Below are positions 52,454 through 61,179 of a DNA stretch of 64,000 bases, piece after piece. The translations under genes were made by a program, and so were the position numbers. The DNA is from JAPLJC01 sp963697965. GTDB lineage: Bacteria; Desulfobacterota; Desulfobaccia; Desulfobaccales; 0-14-0-80-60-11. The notes beneath the pieces were generated by a model. That model saw nothing but the letters and a program-made list of their open reading frames with translations, searched no databases and was not told the origin of the DNA. The stretch spans positions 1,674,001-1,738,000 of the forward strand of contig OY969108.1 in NCBI GenBank assembly GCA_963697965.1. The letters run 5' to 3'. How positions within the stretch are numbered: the first letter of the stretch is position 1; each line of letters starts with the position of its first letter.

Positions 52454-53863
52454 ATGCCGGAAGGAACCCTTTGCAACAAGAATACCGTAGACGCCAAGGA
52501 GTATCTAGATGCGCTCCTGGCCGACAAGAGCGGCAAAAAATATTATGAGGAGATGACGCGTCTCGACGTGGACCAAGAGAAGCTTAGGAAAACCTTGGCG
52601 GCCACCCTGAAGTCGCGCCTCAGCACCTGGCTGGAGATCTGTTCCCATTGCGCCTTGTGCGCCGACACCTGCTTCTTCTACCTGGCCAACCAGCGGGACC
52701 CTACCCAGGTGCCGTCGTACAAGATCCAGTCCACCCTCGGGAAGATCGTCGAGCGCAACGGCGACGTGGACAACGCCCACATGCGCTATTGCATGGACGT
52801 GGCCTGGTCCAAGTGCACCTGCTGCAACCGTTGCGGCTCCTTTTGCCCTTACGGCATCGACATGGGCGTCATGTTCGGCTACCTGCGGGGCCTCTGTTTC
52901 TCCCAGGGTTTCGTCCCCTGGGAGCTGAAGATCGGCACCGGCATGCACCGCATCTACCGCGCCCAGATGGACGTGACCTCCGAGGACTGGGTGGAGACCT
53001 GCGAGTGGATGGCTGACGAACAGCAGGAAGAATGGCCCGGCCTGGAGATCCCGGTGGACAAGGAGGGCGCCGACCTGATGTACACCTTGAACGCCCGGGA
53101 GCCCAAGCACTATCCCGAGGATATCGCCGAGGCCGCCATCCTCTTCCATATTGCCGGCGAGAACTGGACGGTGCCCAGCGAGGGTTGGGAACAGACCAGC
53201 CTGGCGATGTTCGCCGGGGATTGGGGCGCCTGCAAGATGATGGTGGAGAGTGTTTATAGCGCCATGGAACGGCTCAAGCCCAAGCGGGTCGTGGGGACGG
53301 AATGCGGCCACGCCCACCGGGCCACGGTCATCGAGGGCCCCTACTGGGCGGGCCGCCCGGACGGCCGCCCGCCGAGGCCTTACCTGCACTATACCGAGTG
53401 GGTCGCCGAGGCCCTGCGCACCGGCAAGATCAAGATCGACCCGGCCAAACGCCTCAAGGAGCCGGTGACTTTGCAGGATTCCTGCAACTATATCCGCAAC
53501 TACGGTTTGGGGGACGTCACCCGGGAGATCATGAGCTACCTGGTGGAGCCGGGCTACTTCGTGGAGATGAATCCGAACCGGGAGTACAACTTCTGCTGCG
53601 GCGGCGGCGGCGGCTTAAACGGCATCGGCATCTACCGGCAGCAGCGCAACATCGGCCTCAAGGTGAAAAGGGACCAGATCCTGGCCACCGGCGCCAAATT
53701 GGTGGTCACTCCCTGCCACAACTGCTGGGACGCCATCCGGGATCTGGAAGAGGTGTACGAACTGGGCATCAAGCAGACCTTCCTGAAGCCGTTGCTCATC
53801 AAGATGGCTATCATCCCCGAACACCTCAAGCCCAAGGCGGAGGAAGAGGGAGAAAAAGAGTAA
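52454..53863 (+). CDS. hmcF: Hmc complex cytoplasmic iron-sulfur (CCG-domain) subunit
   Basis: A 469-residue protein without signal peptide. Two N-terminal 4Fe-4S groups (CSHCALCADTC and CTCCNRCGSFC) are followed by two CCG-type domains (CGHAHR and DSCNYIRNYG...FCCGGGGGLN), like HdrD and DsrK. It sits on the cytoplasmic face and delivers electrons to, or takes them from, a cytoplasmic partner. ATG 52454 has AAGGAGTG upstream. A terminator follows. Confidence 0.93.
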   Translation: MPEGTLCNKNTVDAKEYLDALLADKSGKKYYEEMTRLDVDQEKLRKTLAATLKSRLSTWLEICSHCALCADTCFFYLANQRDPTQVPSYKIQSTLGKIVERNGDVDNAHMRYCMDVAWSKCTCCNRCGSFCPYGIDMGVMFGYLRGLCFSQGFVPWELKIGTGMHRIYRAQMDVTSEDWVETCEWMADEQQEEWPGLEIPVDKEGADLMYTLNAREPKHYPEDIAEAAILFHIAGENWTVPSEGWEQTSLAMFAGDWGACKMMVESVYSAMERLKPKRVVGTECGHAHRATVIEGPYWAGRPDGRPPRPYLHYTEWVAEALRTGKIKIDPAKRLKEPVTLQDSCNYIRNYGLGDVTREIMSYLVEPGYFVEMNPNREYNFCCGGGGGLNGIGIYRQQRNIGLKVKRDQILATGAKLVVTPCHNCWDAIRDLEEVYELGIKQTFLKPLLIKMAIIPEHLKPKAEEEGEKE

Positions 53864-53924
53864 CCTTCCCCTTTTCGCGTGAGGGGCGGGGTTATCCCGC
53901 CTGAAGCGGCCTGGCAAAAAAACG

Positions 53925-53961
53925 AGGCGCCTGGCTTCCCAGCGGAGCCAGGCGCTTTTTT
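53925..53961 (+). terminator. Intrinsic terminator of the hmc operon
   Basis: GCGCCTGGCT (53927-53936) pairs with AGCCAGGCGC (53946-53955), followed by TTTTTT. Confidence 0.9.
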
Positions 53962-54003
53962 GTGTGCCGGGCAGGTACAGCAGTTTGGAGGTGAGACCCC
54001 TGC

Positions 54004-54117
54004 GAAAATCCGTGTACCTGTCATTCTGAGGGAGCGCCGAGACCGAAAAATCTAGTAATTACGTTTAAATACTAGATCCTTCGCTTCGCTCAGGATGGCA
54101 AAAAGGATTTTTCGCAG
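54004..54117. repeat. Inverted-repeat element, TCATTCTGAG family, copy 3
   Basis: Outer arms GCGAAAATCC and GGATTTTTCGC enclose TCATTCTGAGGGAGCG on the left and CTTCGCTTCGCTCAGGATGG on the right. It is the most complete copy and lies in reversed orientation relative to copies at 1791 and 32691. The remainder of 53962-54308 has no gene that I can support. Confidence 0.75.
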
Positions 54118-54308
54118 AGTTCTCGAGGTGAAGGTCCTCTCCCCAACCGGACGGAGGTGAGTCCTGATAGAGGAAGCCGCCTATCAGCCCCGGCTCCCCT
54201 TGCAGGTTGTAAAAATCTTCTTAGCTTATGTAATAAAGGCTCCCGGCAGGGGAGCCCTCATACCGTCCCAAACCTTCTGCTACCCTCTCCGGAAAAATAG
54301 GGAAGAGT

Positions 54309-55124
54309 ATGGAATCGAAACCCTCGGGTCCCGATGCGGTTACCGACAGCGTTAAGCAGGTCAAAGAAGAGATAACCGCTGGGGTCACCGGATATATAGG
54401 GATCGGTCCCCCCGGGGCTGACCGGAATGCCTATTTGGTTTTCCTGGCCGCCTCCGTTCTGGTTTCCCTGGGGATTCTCTTGCTGCTGGGGTTTATTTAT
54501 CTTTGGCCGCTGTTTAAACCATACTACTCCTTCATTTCCAATAAAGAAGAATTCGGCCACCTATTAAGGGCTACAGGCCATTGGGGTCCTTTCGTCTTTA
54601 TTTTCCTGGTGGCCGTTCAAGTCCTCACCATCTTTTGGCCGGTGCCCTTGGAGATCGCCGGGGGTTTTCTCTTCGGACTGCCCTTGGGGGGGTTTTATTC
54701 CATAATCGGCCTGACCCTGGGGTCAGTGTTGGCTTTTCTTTTTGGACGTTGGCTGGAGGCGACCTACCTCCGCCGCCTTGTCGATCCTCAGACGTTGCAG
54801 CGATTCCATCAAATCATGAAGAGGGAGGGGACTCTGGCGGCTTTCCTAATTTTCTTAATTCCCGGGCCAGCCAAGGATTTTGTCAGTTATATTCTGGGAT
54901 TTACCTCTTTGCCGTTGAAACTCTTTGTGGTGGCCGTCGCCCTATTTCGGTTGCCCGGTACTGTTCTCCTCGCCCTGGAGGGGTCTCAAGTCGCCCAGGG
55001 CCATTACTGGTTGTCCATGGGGCTGATGGGCTTTAATTATTTCTGTGCGGTCTTGATCTTTCGATATCGCGAATATTTATACCGATGGATCAAAGCCTGG
55101 AATTTGGAAGGATTACCAAAATGA
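54309..55124 (+). CDS. TVP38/TMEM64 (VTT domain) membrane protein
   Basis: A 271-residue membrane protein of the DedA-like VTT superfamily. The core reads FWPVPLEIAGGFLFGLPLGGFYSIIGLTLGSVLAFLFGRWL, and the re-entrant motif FLIFLIPGPAKDFVSYILGFTSL is typical. A hydrophilic N-terminus of about 40 residues precedes the first span. The family is linked to lipid scrambling or transport; the exact role here is unknown. Confidence 0.9.
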   Translation: MESKPSGPDAVTDSVKQVKEEITAGVTGYIGIGPPGADRNAYLVFLAASVLVSLGILLLLGFIYLWPLFKPYYSFISNKEEFGHLLRATGHWGPFVFIFLVAVQVLTIFWPVPLEIAGGFLFGLPLGGFYSIIGLTLGSVLAFLFGRWLEATYLRRLVDPQTLQRFHQIMKREGTLAAFLIFLIPGPAKDFVSYILGFTSLPLKLFVVAVALFRLPGTVLLALEGSQVAQGHYWLSMGLMGFNYFCAVLIFRYREYLYRWIKAWNLEGLPK

Positions 55125-55127
55125 CCC

Positions 55128-55586
55128 TTACTGCCACTCAGGGCTGATGTTGAGACCCTGGTCTCCCAGTCTAAGACTTGCCCCTTTCTGCTCTGTCTTC
55201 AGGTTCAGCAGCACCCCTTTGGAGTTTTTGATTACCAGCCCGGCCGACTCTTTGATCAGGGTAGCGCCGCCCTCGACGCCATAATAAGTGCCGGGGAACT
55301 CGGAAAGAGACTTCATATTGTACACCTCCCCTTTGGCCCTCAGGGTAGTGAAACCCAAGCCGATCAAATTTAGACCCTTGACCTTAAATTTATATTCCTT
55401 CCCTTTATACCTTAGGGTGCCATGACCCCAGGTGTAGCCAATCCCTAAAGACACCCGTTCAGTTCTAATGGTCACTTCGCCCACAGGGTAGGATTTCGCC
55501 TCTTTTTCTCCAAGGGAAAATGAAGTTACCGCGGCAACAAGGAACACCGCCGTTATCAGGCTCAGTAAGATGCGCTTCGGCGCCAT
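55128..55586 (-). CDS. Hypothetical exported protein (paralogue A)
   Basis: A 152-residue protein starting at ATG 55586 with AAGGAGGAAA upstream. A signal peptide (PKRILLSLITAVFLVAAVTS) is followed by a beta-rich domain: YPVGEVTIRTERVSLGIGYT, WGHGTLRYKGKEYKFKVKGLN, RAKGEVYNMKSLSEFPGTYYG, and GVLLNLKTEQKGASLRLGDQGL. It resembles the gene upstream (55642) and, loosely, DUF1134/EipA-type periplasmic proteins. Function is unknown; cell-envelope binding is a guess. Confidence 0.75.
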   Translation of the reverse strand: MAPKRILLSLITAVFLVAAVTSFSLGEKEAKSYPVGEVTIRTERVSLGIGYTWGHGTLRYKGKEYKFKVKGLNLIGLGFTTLRAKGEVYNMKSLSEFPGTYYGVEGGATLIKESAGLVIKNSKGVLLNLKTEQKGASLRLGDQGLNISPEWQ

Positions 55587-55641
55587 TAATTTTCCTCCTT
55601 GCACAACTTAAAAGCAAAGGCTCCCGAAGAGAAGGAGCCGA

Positions 55642-56088
55642 TTAGAGGGCCCGTTCCAGTTTGATGTAAAAGCCGTTCAGCCCAACATTCAACGGCAGTC
55701 CTTCCTCTGTGCCCGTCAAGAGAATGCTCACGTCCTTGCTGTTATTAAAGGCAAACATCGCGTTTCCTGTCCTGGCCGGCAAATAGTGCCCGGCGAAATC
55801 CCCAACATCCAAAAGATTATAGACATCTCCCTTGACGTGCACCTCGGAATTGCGCACCGCTCCCGCCTGGATACCCTTAATTCCAAAGGCGTATTTTTTC
55901 CCATTAAAGAGGAGTACCCCGCGGCCCCATTCCCAGCCCGCTCCGGCGCGCACCGTTTTGAAGGTGATTCTCACCTGGCCCACGGGATAGGGGTTGGAAA
56001 AAGATTGCTGGGCGGCTGCGCCAAAGGCGGCAAACAGAAACAAGGCGATCACTGAAAGGACAAGAACAGGTTTAAACCAACGTGCCAT
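55642..56088 (-). CDS. Hypothetical exported protein (paralogue B)
   Basis: A 148-residue protein from ATG 56088 (GGAGGAGAAAAG upstream) with a signal peptide ending near AAAQQ. Its mature part aligns with paralogue A: YPVGQVRITFKTVRAGAGWE, WGRGVLLFNGKKYAFGIKGI, VHVKGDVYNLLDVGDFAGHY and a Gly-rich end. The two are tandem genes on one strand and probably arose by duplication. Confidence 0.75.
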   Translation of the reverse strand: MARWFKPVLVLSVIALFLFAAFGAAAQQSFSNPYPVGQVRITFKTVRAGAGWEWGRGVLLFNGKKYAFGIKGIQAGAVRNSEVHVKGDVYNLLDVGDFAGHYLPARTGNAMFAFNNSKDVSILLTGTEEGLPLNVGLNGFYIKLERAL

Positions 56089-56481
56089 GACTCTTTTCTC
56101 CTCCAAGGACAAGATAATCCCCGATCCAAGATTTGAAAGATTTAACAAAAAATTAAGGGACTATTTCCGCATGTCAATGCTGTGATTATCCGATTATTTC
56201 TTCCCTAGTCTGTGGATCAGTTTTTGGGGGTCAGGTCAGGTTAGTAGGGCCGAGCTTTAGGCGCCGCGGCCCTCGATACCAGGCAACTCCTCAAAGAATT
56301 CGCTTGACAGTCAAGCCGGGAGTGTGCTAACGAATTTGCCATCCTAATATCAGGCGTAAATGCGGTGGTCGGGGCGACAAAGTTAAGACAATGACGGTAT
56401 GGCGGGAGCCGGCCGTCTTTTTTTTGACTTGCGCCCCCTGGCCGCCGCCGGCACAGGAACCAAGGTCAAAAGGAGTGAGAA
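56089..56481. other. Intergenic region before the cold-shock gene
   Basis: There is no gene in this stretch of about 390 bases. TTGACA at about 56304 could be a -35 box, but no good -10 follows. The last 100 bases are the untranslated leader of the cold-shock gene. Confidence 0.5.
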
Positions 56482-56724
56482 ATGGCGAGCAATAACGGTA
56501 CGGTGAAGTGGTTCAACGAAGCCAAAGGCTACGGTTTCATCAAACGCGAGGACGGCCCCGACCTGTTCGTCCACTACACCAATATTGCCGGCTCCGGCTT
56601 CCGCACCCTGAAAGAGGAGGACCCGGTGGAATTCGAGATAAGCGAGGGCCCCAAAGGACTGCAAGCGATCAATGTCAGCAAGATCGGCGCAGACACCGCC
56701 CCCGCCCCCGCCGAAGAAGAATAG
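56482..56724 (+). CDS. Cold-shock domain protein
   Basis: An 80-residue CspA-family protein. RNP1 is KGYGFI and RNP2 is LFVHY, in the frame GTVKWFNEAKGYGFIKREDG. The acidic Ala/Pro/Glu tail extends about ten residues past the usual end. It binds single-stranded RNA and DNA as a chaperone. ATG 56482 follows AAAAGGAG. Confidence 0.95.
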   Translation: MASNNGTVKWFNEAKGYGFIKREDGPDLFVHYTNIAGSGFRTLKEEDPVEFEISEGPKGLQAINVSKIGADTAPAPAEEE

Positions 56725-56774
56725 TGCAACTCCTTTCAGGCTGGCCGCACCGGGGAGACATCGCCTAGTGGTCT

Positions 56775-56932
56775 ATTATGCAATTGAGTTTCCATTGGAA
56801 ATGACTGGTTTTTAACCCCCCCTTGGAAAAGGGGGGGTAGGGGGGATTTAATATAGCACCTTGAAATCACCCTAAATCCCCATTTTTCAAAGGGGGACTT
56901 AACCATGCAAAATCCAGCGTTCTAGTCCTGAT
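56775..56932. repeat. MITE-like element, copy 2
   Basis: Homologous in reverse orientation to 8036-8188, with the CCCCCTTGGAAAAGGGGGGG and TTTTTCAAAGGGGGACTTAA blocks and the flanks AATTGAGTTTCCATTGG and AATCCAGCGTTCTAGTCCTG. It is non-coding. Confidence 0.75.
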
Positions 56933-57036
56933 ATTATGTCCAGCTAATTATGGAACACTCCACCAGTTGTGACGAAGCGCGGAAGGCTATTTTGCAGGAG
57001 TTAAGGTAGTCAAATAATTAGTCATCTCACTCAAAA

Positions 57037-57096
57037 ACAGGGGCGCGCCCGTCACCTGCTTCCTGCCGGTGACGCTGCCGCCCCTGATTTTTTTTG
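57037..57096. terminator. Bidirectional intrinsic terminator
   Basis: CAGGGGCG (57039-57046) pairs with CGCCCCTG (57079-57086), with an inner CGTCACC/GGTGACG stem. TTTTTTTT follows on the plus strand and TTTTTG on the minus strand. It ends the ahbC operon and insulates it from the cold-shock gene. Confidence 0.85.
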
Positions 57097-57123
57097 GGAG
57101 GAGGGGCGGCCCGCCCAAAAAAT

Positions 57124-58311
57124 TCAACCCACCCCGATCTCCTCATCCGTCAGGTAACAAGCGGGGTCAGGGGCCCAGAGGTCGCCGCTCAGGGCCTCGG
57201 CCCGGACCCGGAAGTTGCCGGCGCAGACGTCCAGCCAGCGGCAGCGGGCGCAGCGCCCGCCCACATAGCGCTTTTTGTCCTTGAGCCGGGCCAGGAGAGG
57301 GTCCGTCAGGTCGGTCCAGATCTCGCTGAAGGGGCGCTTACGCACGTTGCCGAAGCTATGGTGGCGCCAGAACTGGTCGGCGTGCACCTCCCCGTCCCAA
57401 CTGACACAGCCGAACCCCCGTCCGGAACTGTTCCCTTCGTTCATTTTGAGCAATTCCAGGACCTCCGCGGCCCGGCGCGGGTCTTCCTTGAGCAGCTTCA
57501 GGTAGATGTAAGGGCCGTCCGCATGGTTGTCCACCGTGAGCACTTCCGGGGCGCTCCCGGAGTCGAACAGGCGGCGGGTGCGGGCGCAGATCAGGTCCAC
57601 CAACTCCCGGGTCTGGGAGTGGCTCAAGGCCTCGTCCACCAGCTTGGTGCCCCGGCCGGCATAGACCAGGTGGTAGAAGCAGATGCGGGGAAGCCGGTAT
57701 TCCTCCACCAGGTCGAAAATGGCCGGCACTTCCCGGTAATTGAGGCGGCTGACGGTGAAACGCAGCCCCACCTTGAGGCCCTGCTCCTGGCAGTGGCGCA
57801 CCCCGGCCATGGCCGCGGCAAAGGAGCCGGCCTGGCCCCGAAAGCGGTCATGGACTGCGGCGGTGCCGTCCAGGCTGATGCCCACGTAGGAGAGGCCCAG
57901 GTCCTTCAGGCGCATCGCCAGGTCCCGGGTGATCAGGGTGCCGTTGGTGGAAATCACCGCCCGCATGCCGTGGGCCACGGCCCGCTCCACCAGCTCCAGG
58001 AGGTCCGGCCGCATCAGGGGTTCGCCCCCGGAAAACAGGACCACCGGCGCCCCGAAGTCCTTCAGGTCCTGGAGCAGATTCAGTGCTTCCTGATGGCTCA
58101 GCTCATCCGGGGCCGGGCCGGCGGTGGCCCGGGCGTAACAGTGGAGGCATTTGAGGTTGCAGCGCCGGGTGACGTTCCAGACCACCACCGGCTTTTTATC
58201 CGCCGAGAACTGCAAGAGATGGGATGGCAGCTCCTGGGCCCGGCGCCCCTGATAGCGCAGGAGGTCGCCGGCTTCCACGGCGCCGCAATAGAGTTTGGAA
58301 ACTCCTACCAT
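57124..58311 (-). CDS. ahbC: 12,18-didecarboxysirohaem deacetylase (radical SAM, SPASM)
   Basis: A 395-residue radical SAM enzyme. The SAM cluster motif is CNLKCLHCY, and the C-terminal SPASM-type Cys group is CARCRWLDVC followed by CYLTDEEIG. Family-specific blocks such as SKLYCGAVEAGD at the start and GCVSWDGEVHADQFWRHHSFGNV match AhbC rather than AhbD. It removes the acetate side chains of didecarboxysirohaem on the alternative haem route of sulfate reducers, which must supply haem for the cytochromes above. Other ahb genes are not in the window. Confidence 0.88.
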   Translation of the reverse strand: MVGVSKLYCGAVEAGDLLRYQGRRAQELPSHLLQFSADKKPVVVWNVTRRCNLKCLHCYARATAGPAPDELSHQEALNLLQDLKDFGAPVVLFSGGEPLMRPDLLELVERAVAHGMRAVISTNGTLITRDLAMRLKDLGLSYVGISLDGTAAVHDRFRGQAGSFAAAMAGVRHCQEQGLKVGLRFTVSRLNYREVPAIFDLVEEYRLPRICFYHLVYAGRGTKLVDEALSHSQTRELVDLICARTRRLFDSGSAPEVLTVDNHADGPYIYLKLLKEDPRRAAEVLELLKMNEGNSSGRGFGCVSWDGEVHADQFWRHHSFGNVRKRPFSEIWTDLTDPLLARLKDKKRYVGGRCARCRWLDVCAGNFRVRAEALSGDLWAPDPACYLTDEEIGVG

Positions 58312-58320
58312 ATCCTAAGG

Positions 58321-60072
58321 TTATTCCTGAAAGCGGGTCGCCTGGTACTGATCCCGGATCAGGCGATTGAGATAGGAGTCGAGATCGTCCAGGGCTTCCC
58401 GGGGCAGGATGAAGTGGTCCCGGGAGGTGCGGTCCCGAACCAGTTTCAGGGCGTAGGACAATTCGTCGGAGAGACGCTCGCAGACGGCTAAGGCGGAAGT
58501 GCCGCCCTCCAAAGCGCGCCGCAAAATTTCATCCACCGCCTCTTCATCGAAATGGAGCTGGATGGCGTGCTCCTCAAAGAACCGGTCCTCGAAGGCCCGC
58601 ACCTGGTCATGGAGCCGGCTCATCTCCTGAAAGCAGGTCTTCAGGTCGCAGTCCCACCGATGGTAATGCGTGACGAGCAACTCCACCCGCTGGTCATTGA
58701 GGGGCAGCCGGTAGCTCCCCCGTAAATCCTCTTCCTGACGCCAGATGAATTTTTTGAGGAGGTCTCGTTCGGCCCCGGCCGCTTTCTGATAGCGCTTGCG
58801 GATCTCCGGAGCACCCGGATCGGCCATAAGCCTCTTGAGCTCTTCCTGGGGTTCCCGCACCAATTCCGGGGTGACCAGCAGTTCTTTGATGTCGGTGGAG
58901 GGCAGCCGCTTTTCGAACTGGAGGAGGACCCGCTCGATGACGCTCACCAAACCCCGGGCCCCGGTCTTTTCCAGGGCCGCCCGGTCCGCCAGCAGCCGCA
59001 GAGCTTCGTCCTCGAATCTGATGTCAATCCCATAGGCCCCAAAATCCCGTTTCTTGCTGGTAAGGATGGGGTTATTGGGGTTGTGCAGGATTTCGTAGAG
59101 GTCATCGGCACTGAGTTGCTCCAACACAGCCACCACCGGCAGACGGCCAACGAACTCCGACTCGAACCCGAATTGAATCAAATCTTCGGCGGTGACCTGC
59201 TTCAGGAAGGTCCGCTCCTCCTCCCGGGTGGTAATCTTGCCATGGAAGCCGATCTTTTTCTTACTGAGGCGCTCCTTGACAATCTTATCGAGGCCGTTGA
59301 AGGCGCCGCTGACAATGAAGAGAATGTGGCGGGTATTGAGGGTGCGCTTTTCCTTCTTGCCGGTGCGGCGGTAGTGTTCGATGGCCTGGATCTGGGACAC
59401 CGGGTCGTGGGCCACCTTCAGATCCACCTCGGTCTCTTCCATGGGTTTCAGAAGCGCCCTCTGCACCCCGGTGCGGGAGACATCCGGCCCCCCCCAGGTG
59501 TGCGCCGCGGAGGCGATTTTGTCGATTTCGTCGATATAAATGATGCCGTATTGGGCCAGTTTCAGGTCGTCGCCGGCGGCGTACACCAGGTCCCGCACCA
59601 GGTCTTCCACGTCACCGCCCACGTAGCCGGTCTCGGAGAACTTGGTGGCATCCCCTTTGATGAAGGGGACCCCGATCTTTTTGGCAATAAGTTTCACCAG
59701 GTAGGTCTTGCCCACCCCGGTGGGGCCGATGAGGATGATGTTATTCTTGATGGAGCCCACCCCCGGTTCCGGTTCCCGGCCCTGTTCCAGGGAATGGCGG
59801 ATGCGATTGAAGTGGGTGCAGATCTTGGTGGCCAGGATGCTCTTGGCGAGATCCTGTTTGATGACGTAGCCGTCCAGGTAGGCTTCCATCTCTTCGGGCT
59901 TCAGGTCGAAATCGATCTTGGCGATCGAATCCCCTTTGTCCTTGTCTTCCCCGTCCGCCCGGGATTTGGTGATGAGCTGGGGGGCCAGGACCTGGATGCG
60001 GCTGCCATATTTCTTGGAAAGGTAGTCGCTCAGCTCCTTCTCGAGTTCCTTGGGATCCGGGATCTTTTCCAT
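58321..60072 (-). CDS. ClpX-like AAA+ ATPase without zinc-binding domain
   Basis: A 583-residue AAA+ protein. Walker A is GPTGVGKTYL, Walker B is IIYIDEIDKIA, the pore loop is ETGYVGGDVED, and the sensor-2 region is TGARGLVSVIE, all as in ClpX. The N-terminal C4 zinc domain of ClpX is absent, replaced by about 60 residues that start EKIPDPKELEKELSDYLSKK. An IGF motif (KKKIGFHGK) like the ClpP-docking loop is present. A C-terminal extension of about 170 residues follows the small domain. Ten bases separate it from ahbC. Confidence 0.85.
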   Translation of the reverse strand: MEKIPDPKELEKELSDYLSKKYGSRIQVLAPQLITKSRADGEDKDKGDSIAKIDFDLKPEEMEAYLDGYVIKQDLAKSILATKICTHFNRIRHSLEQGREPEPGVGSIKNNIILIGPTGVGKTYLVKLIAKKIGVPFIKGDATKFSETGYVGGDVEDLVRDLVYAAGDDLKLAQYGIIYIDEIDKIASAAHTWGGPDVSRTGVQRALLKPMEETEVDLKVAHDPVSQIQAIEHYRRTGKKEKRTLNTRHILFIVSGAFNGLDKIVKERLSKKKIGFHGKITTREEERTFLKQVTAEDLIQFGFESEFVGRLPVVAVLEQLSADDLYEILHNPNNPILTSKKRDFGAYGIDIRFEDEALRLLADRAALEKTGARGLVSVIERVLLQFEKRLPSTDIKELLVTPELVREPQEELKRLMADPGAPEIRKRYQKAAGAERDLLKKFIWRQEEDLRGSYRLPLNDQRVELLVTHYHRWDCDLKTCFQEMSRLHDQVRAFEDRFFEEHAIQLHFDEEAVDEILRRALEGGTSALAVCERLSDELSYALKLVRDRTSRDHFILPREALDDLDSYLNRLIRDQYQATRFQE

Positions 60073-60192
60073 ATCTTTTAGGGTCTGACCAATAAATTTT
60101 AATTATTTAGAGTTAACGGCACTTATTCACGTTCAATTAAATTATATCCACATATGGACCGGCTTGCAAGGTGAGCGGGGGATAAGATATTA

Positions 60193-60232
60193 GTTCAAAG
60201 TTCAAAGTTCAAAGTTCAAAGTTCGAGGTTCT
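60193..60232. repeat. Heptad tract TTCAAAG
   Basis: Four TTCAAAG units and a diverged one lie in the leader between the divergent ClpX-like and cyclodeaminase genes. Confidence 0.75.
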
Positions 60233-60309
60233 CAGAAAAATTTTCTTGGCCCGGCGCCATAAAGGTGATACTCAGCTTCTCGGGGTGGTTTCCCCTTAGC
60301 GAGGGTGAG

Positions 60310-60906
60310 ATGAACTCATTCCTGAAAGAGCTGGCCAAGGCGCAGCCCAACCCGGGAGGCGGGGCGGCCGCCGCCTTTGGGGCCAGGTTAGGCCTGGCGT
60401 TGCTGGAAAAGGTGCTGTGCCTGGAAGGCCAACGTCCAGTGAACCCCAAGGGTTATCAGGGGCTCGCCTGGGAAGAAACGCTGGCCCGGCTGCGGCGGCT
60501 GGCGGAACTACTGCGGGAGCTCCAGGAGCAGGATGTTCAGGCCTATTCCCGGCTGACGGCGGCCCGGGCCGCGGGGGACGCCGGGCGCCTTACGGCCGCG
60601 GCGCAGGAAGCGGTGAGCTGTCCCGAAGAGATCGCCCAGCAAGCCGCTGAGGCCCTGAAACTGCTGGCCTGGGCCGGGGAACGCTGCCGGTGGCACCTGC
60701 TCTCCGACCTCCTGGTGGGTTGCGAATTTCTGGGGGCGGCCCTCCGGGGGGCCCATCACATCGCGGGCGCCAACCTGCCCCTGGTCGGCAATGAAGCATC
60801 CCGGCAAGGCCTGGCCCGGCAACTCCGCCAATCGTGGCAAAGGGATGAGGATTTATACCGCCGGGTGCAGGGGGCGCTGCTGGCCCGGGAAAATGGTCTT
60901 GTCTGA
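60310..60906 (+). CDS. Cyclodeaminase/cyclohydrolase family protein (FTCD C-terminal type)
   Basis: A 198-residue helical protein of the formimidoyl-THF cyclodeaminase / methenyl-THF cyclohydrolase (FchA) family. The signature AQPNPGGGAAAAFGARLGLAL lies near the N-terminus, and NLPLVGNEA near the end is also typical. It acts on one-carbon folates, in agreement with a Wood-Ljungdahl organism. ATG 60310 (AGCGAGGGTGAG upstream) is preferred to a start at 60265. Confidence 0.87.
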   Translation: MNSFLKELAKAQPNPGGGAAAAFGARLGLALLEKVLCLEGQRPVNPKGYQGLAWEETLARLRRLAELLRELQEQDVQAYSRLTAARAAGDAGRLTAAAQEAVSCPEEIAQQAAEALKLLAWAGERCRWHLLSDLLVGCEFLGAALRGAHHIAGANLPLVGNEASRQGLARQLRQSWQRDEDLYRRVQGALLARENGLV

Positions 60907-60908
60907 GT

Positions 60909-61174
60909 TAAGTTTCGAGTTTTGAGTTTCGAGTTTTAAGTTTTAAGTTCGCAAGTGAGATGAGGGGGAGGAGTTCATCTTTTCCAGGAAAAAGGTTAAA
61001 ATAAGGTTAACTGGCTGCTTTCAGCAAATTTAGTTTTGTTCCAGGTCCGAGGCGGTTTTTTCTCGAAACTTGAAATTGGGCGACCCGGCGGGTCGCCCCT
61101 ACAAGTCAAAACTGGAAACCGGGCGGCCCGATCACAGGCTGGAAGCCTGTGCCACTGTCGCCCCTACCCGGAGG
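60909..61174. repeat. Heptad tract and palindromes upstream of hflX
   Basis: GTTTCGA/GTTTTGA/GTTTTAA heptads at 60909-60951 are followed by an inverted relative (TCTCGAAACTTGAAATT, 61062-61078), then REP-like palindromes (GGCGACCCGGCGGGTCGCC and CACAGGC-TGGAA-GCCTGTG). An open frame runs through this region in phase with hflX but consists of repeat sequence. Confidence 0.7.
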
Positions 61175-61179
61175 TTCGT

